From the NCBI GenBank assembly GCA_026985625.1, contig JALSQC010000402.1, forward strand, positions 1 to 6,650: a stretch of 6,650 bases of DNA, in the 5' to 3' direction. The notes under the pieces were generated by a model that saw only the letters and a program-made list of their open reading frames with translations, searched no databases and had not been told where the DNA came from. This document shows positions 6,483-6,650 of the stretch, in pieces; within the stretch, counting starts at the first letter, position 1; the number at the start of each line of letters is the position of its first letter. This DNA comes from Bacteroidales bacterium (lineage in GTDB: Bacteria > Bacteroidota > Bacteroidia > Bacteroidales > JAFGXI01). Position numbers and translations under genes: made by a program.

Positions 6483-6650
6483 ATGGAAGTTATTAAAACT
6501 GATATACCTGATTTATTGATATTAAAACCAAATGTTTTTAAAGACGAAAGAGGTTATTTTTTCGAAAGTTTTAATAAAGCTGTTTTTGATAAGAACGGAT
6601 TAAATTATGATTTTATTCAAGACAATGAAAGTAAATCCTCGCGTGGAGTA
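6483..6650 (+). CDS. rfbC: dTDP-4-dehydrorhamnose 3,5-epimerase, N-terminal part only
   Basis: Only the first 56 codons are in the window; complete family members are about 180-190 residues. The visible part reads MEVIKTDIPDLLILKP, then DERGYFFESFN (21-31) and FIQDNESKSSRGV (44-56). This matches the start of RmlC-type cupin epimerases, in which the SxSRGVLRGLH segment continues directly into the active site. The enzyme epimerises dTDP-4-keto-6-deoxyglucose at C3 and C5 in the cytoplasm, using a His/Asp-Tyr active site that lies beyond the window. The ATG is 3 bases after the rfbA stop, so it belongs to the same operon. The remaining rhamnose genes (rfbD, rfbB) are expected downstream by analogy but are not seen here. 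The truncation is due to the window edge, not to mutation. Confidence 0.92.
   Translation, partial: MEVIKTDIPDLLILKPNVFKDERGYFFESFNKAVFDKNGLNYDFIQDNESKSSRGV

Overview
The window looks like chromosomal DNA of a low-GC member of the Bacteroidota. The evidence is a strongly AT-rich base composition, A-rich leaders without Shine-Dalgarno sequences before every start codon, and a large secreted protein that ends in a type IX secretion system (T9SS) type A sorting domain, a signal largely confined to this phylum. No species can be named from the sequence alone.

Left half (about 1-3163, minus strand): two genes are read leftward. The first encodes a 930-residue secreted Asp-box (BNR/sortilin-like) beta-propeller protein with a signal peptide and a C-terminal T9SS sorting domain. 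A second, small signal-peptide gene starts 14 bases after its stop and runs off the left edge of the window. The two are probably co-transcribed and both products should leave the cytoplasm.

Centre (3164-3338): a 175-base, very AT-rich intergenic region separates the two divergent transcription units. It holds only weak promoter candidates, a 12-bp inverted repeat and a short perfect hairpin.

Right half (3339-6650, plus strand): a tightly packed nucleotide-sugar operon. It encodes UDP-glucose 6-dehydrogenase, UDP-glucuronate decarboxylase (UDP-xylose synthase), glucose-1-phosphate thymidylyltransferase (RfbA/RmlA) and the start of dTDP-4-dehydrorhamnose 3,5-epimerase (RfbC/RmlC), which is cut by the window edge. 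The first two enzymes convert UDP-glucose to UDP-glucuronate and then to UDP-xylose. The last two belong to the dTDP-L-rhamnose pathway, whose missing steps (rfbB, rfbD) are expected just downstream. Gaps of 10 and 3 bases and a 1-base stop/start overlap indicate one transcript. The expected role is supplying sugar donors for a surface polysaccharide (O-antigen, capsule or exopolysaccharide).

No RNA genes, insertion sequences, CRISPR arrays or convincing terminators were seen. Most of the window is well-understood biology. The less ordinary points are an Asp-box of the propeller protein that appears split by a cysteine-bearing insertion, its N-terminal module outside the propeller, and the unassigned small secreted protein.
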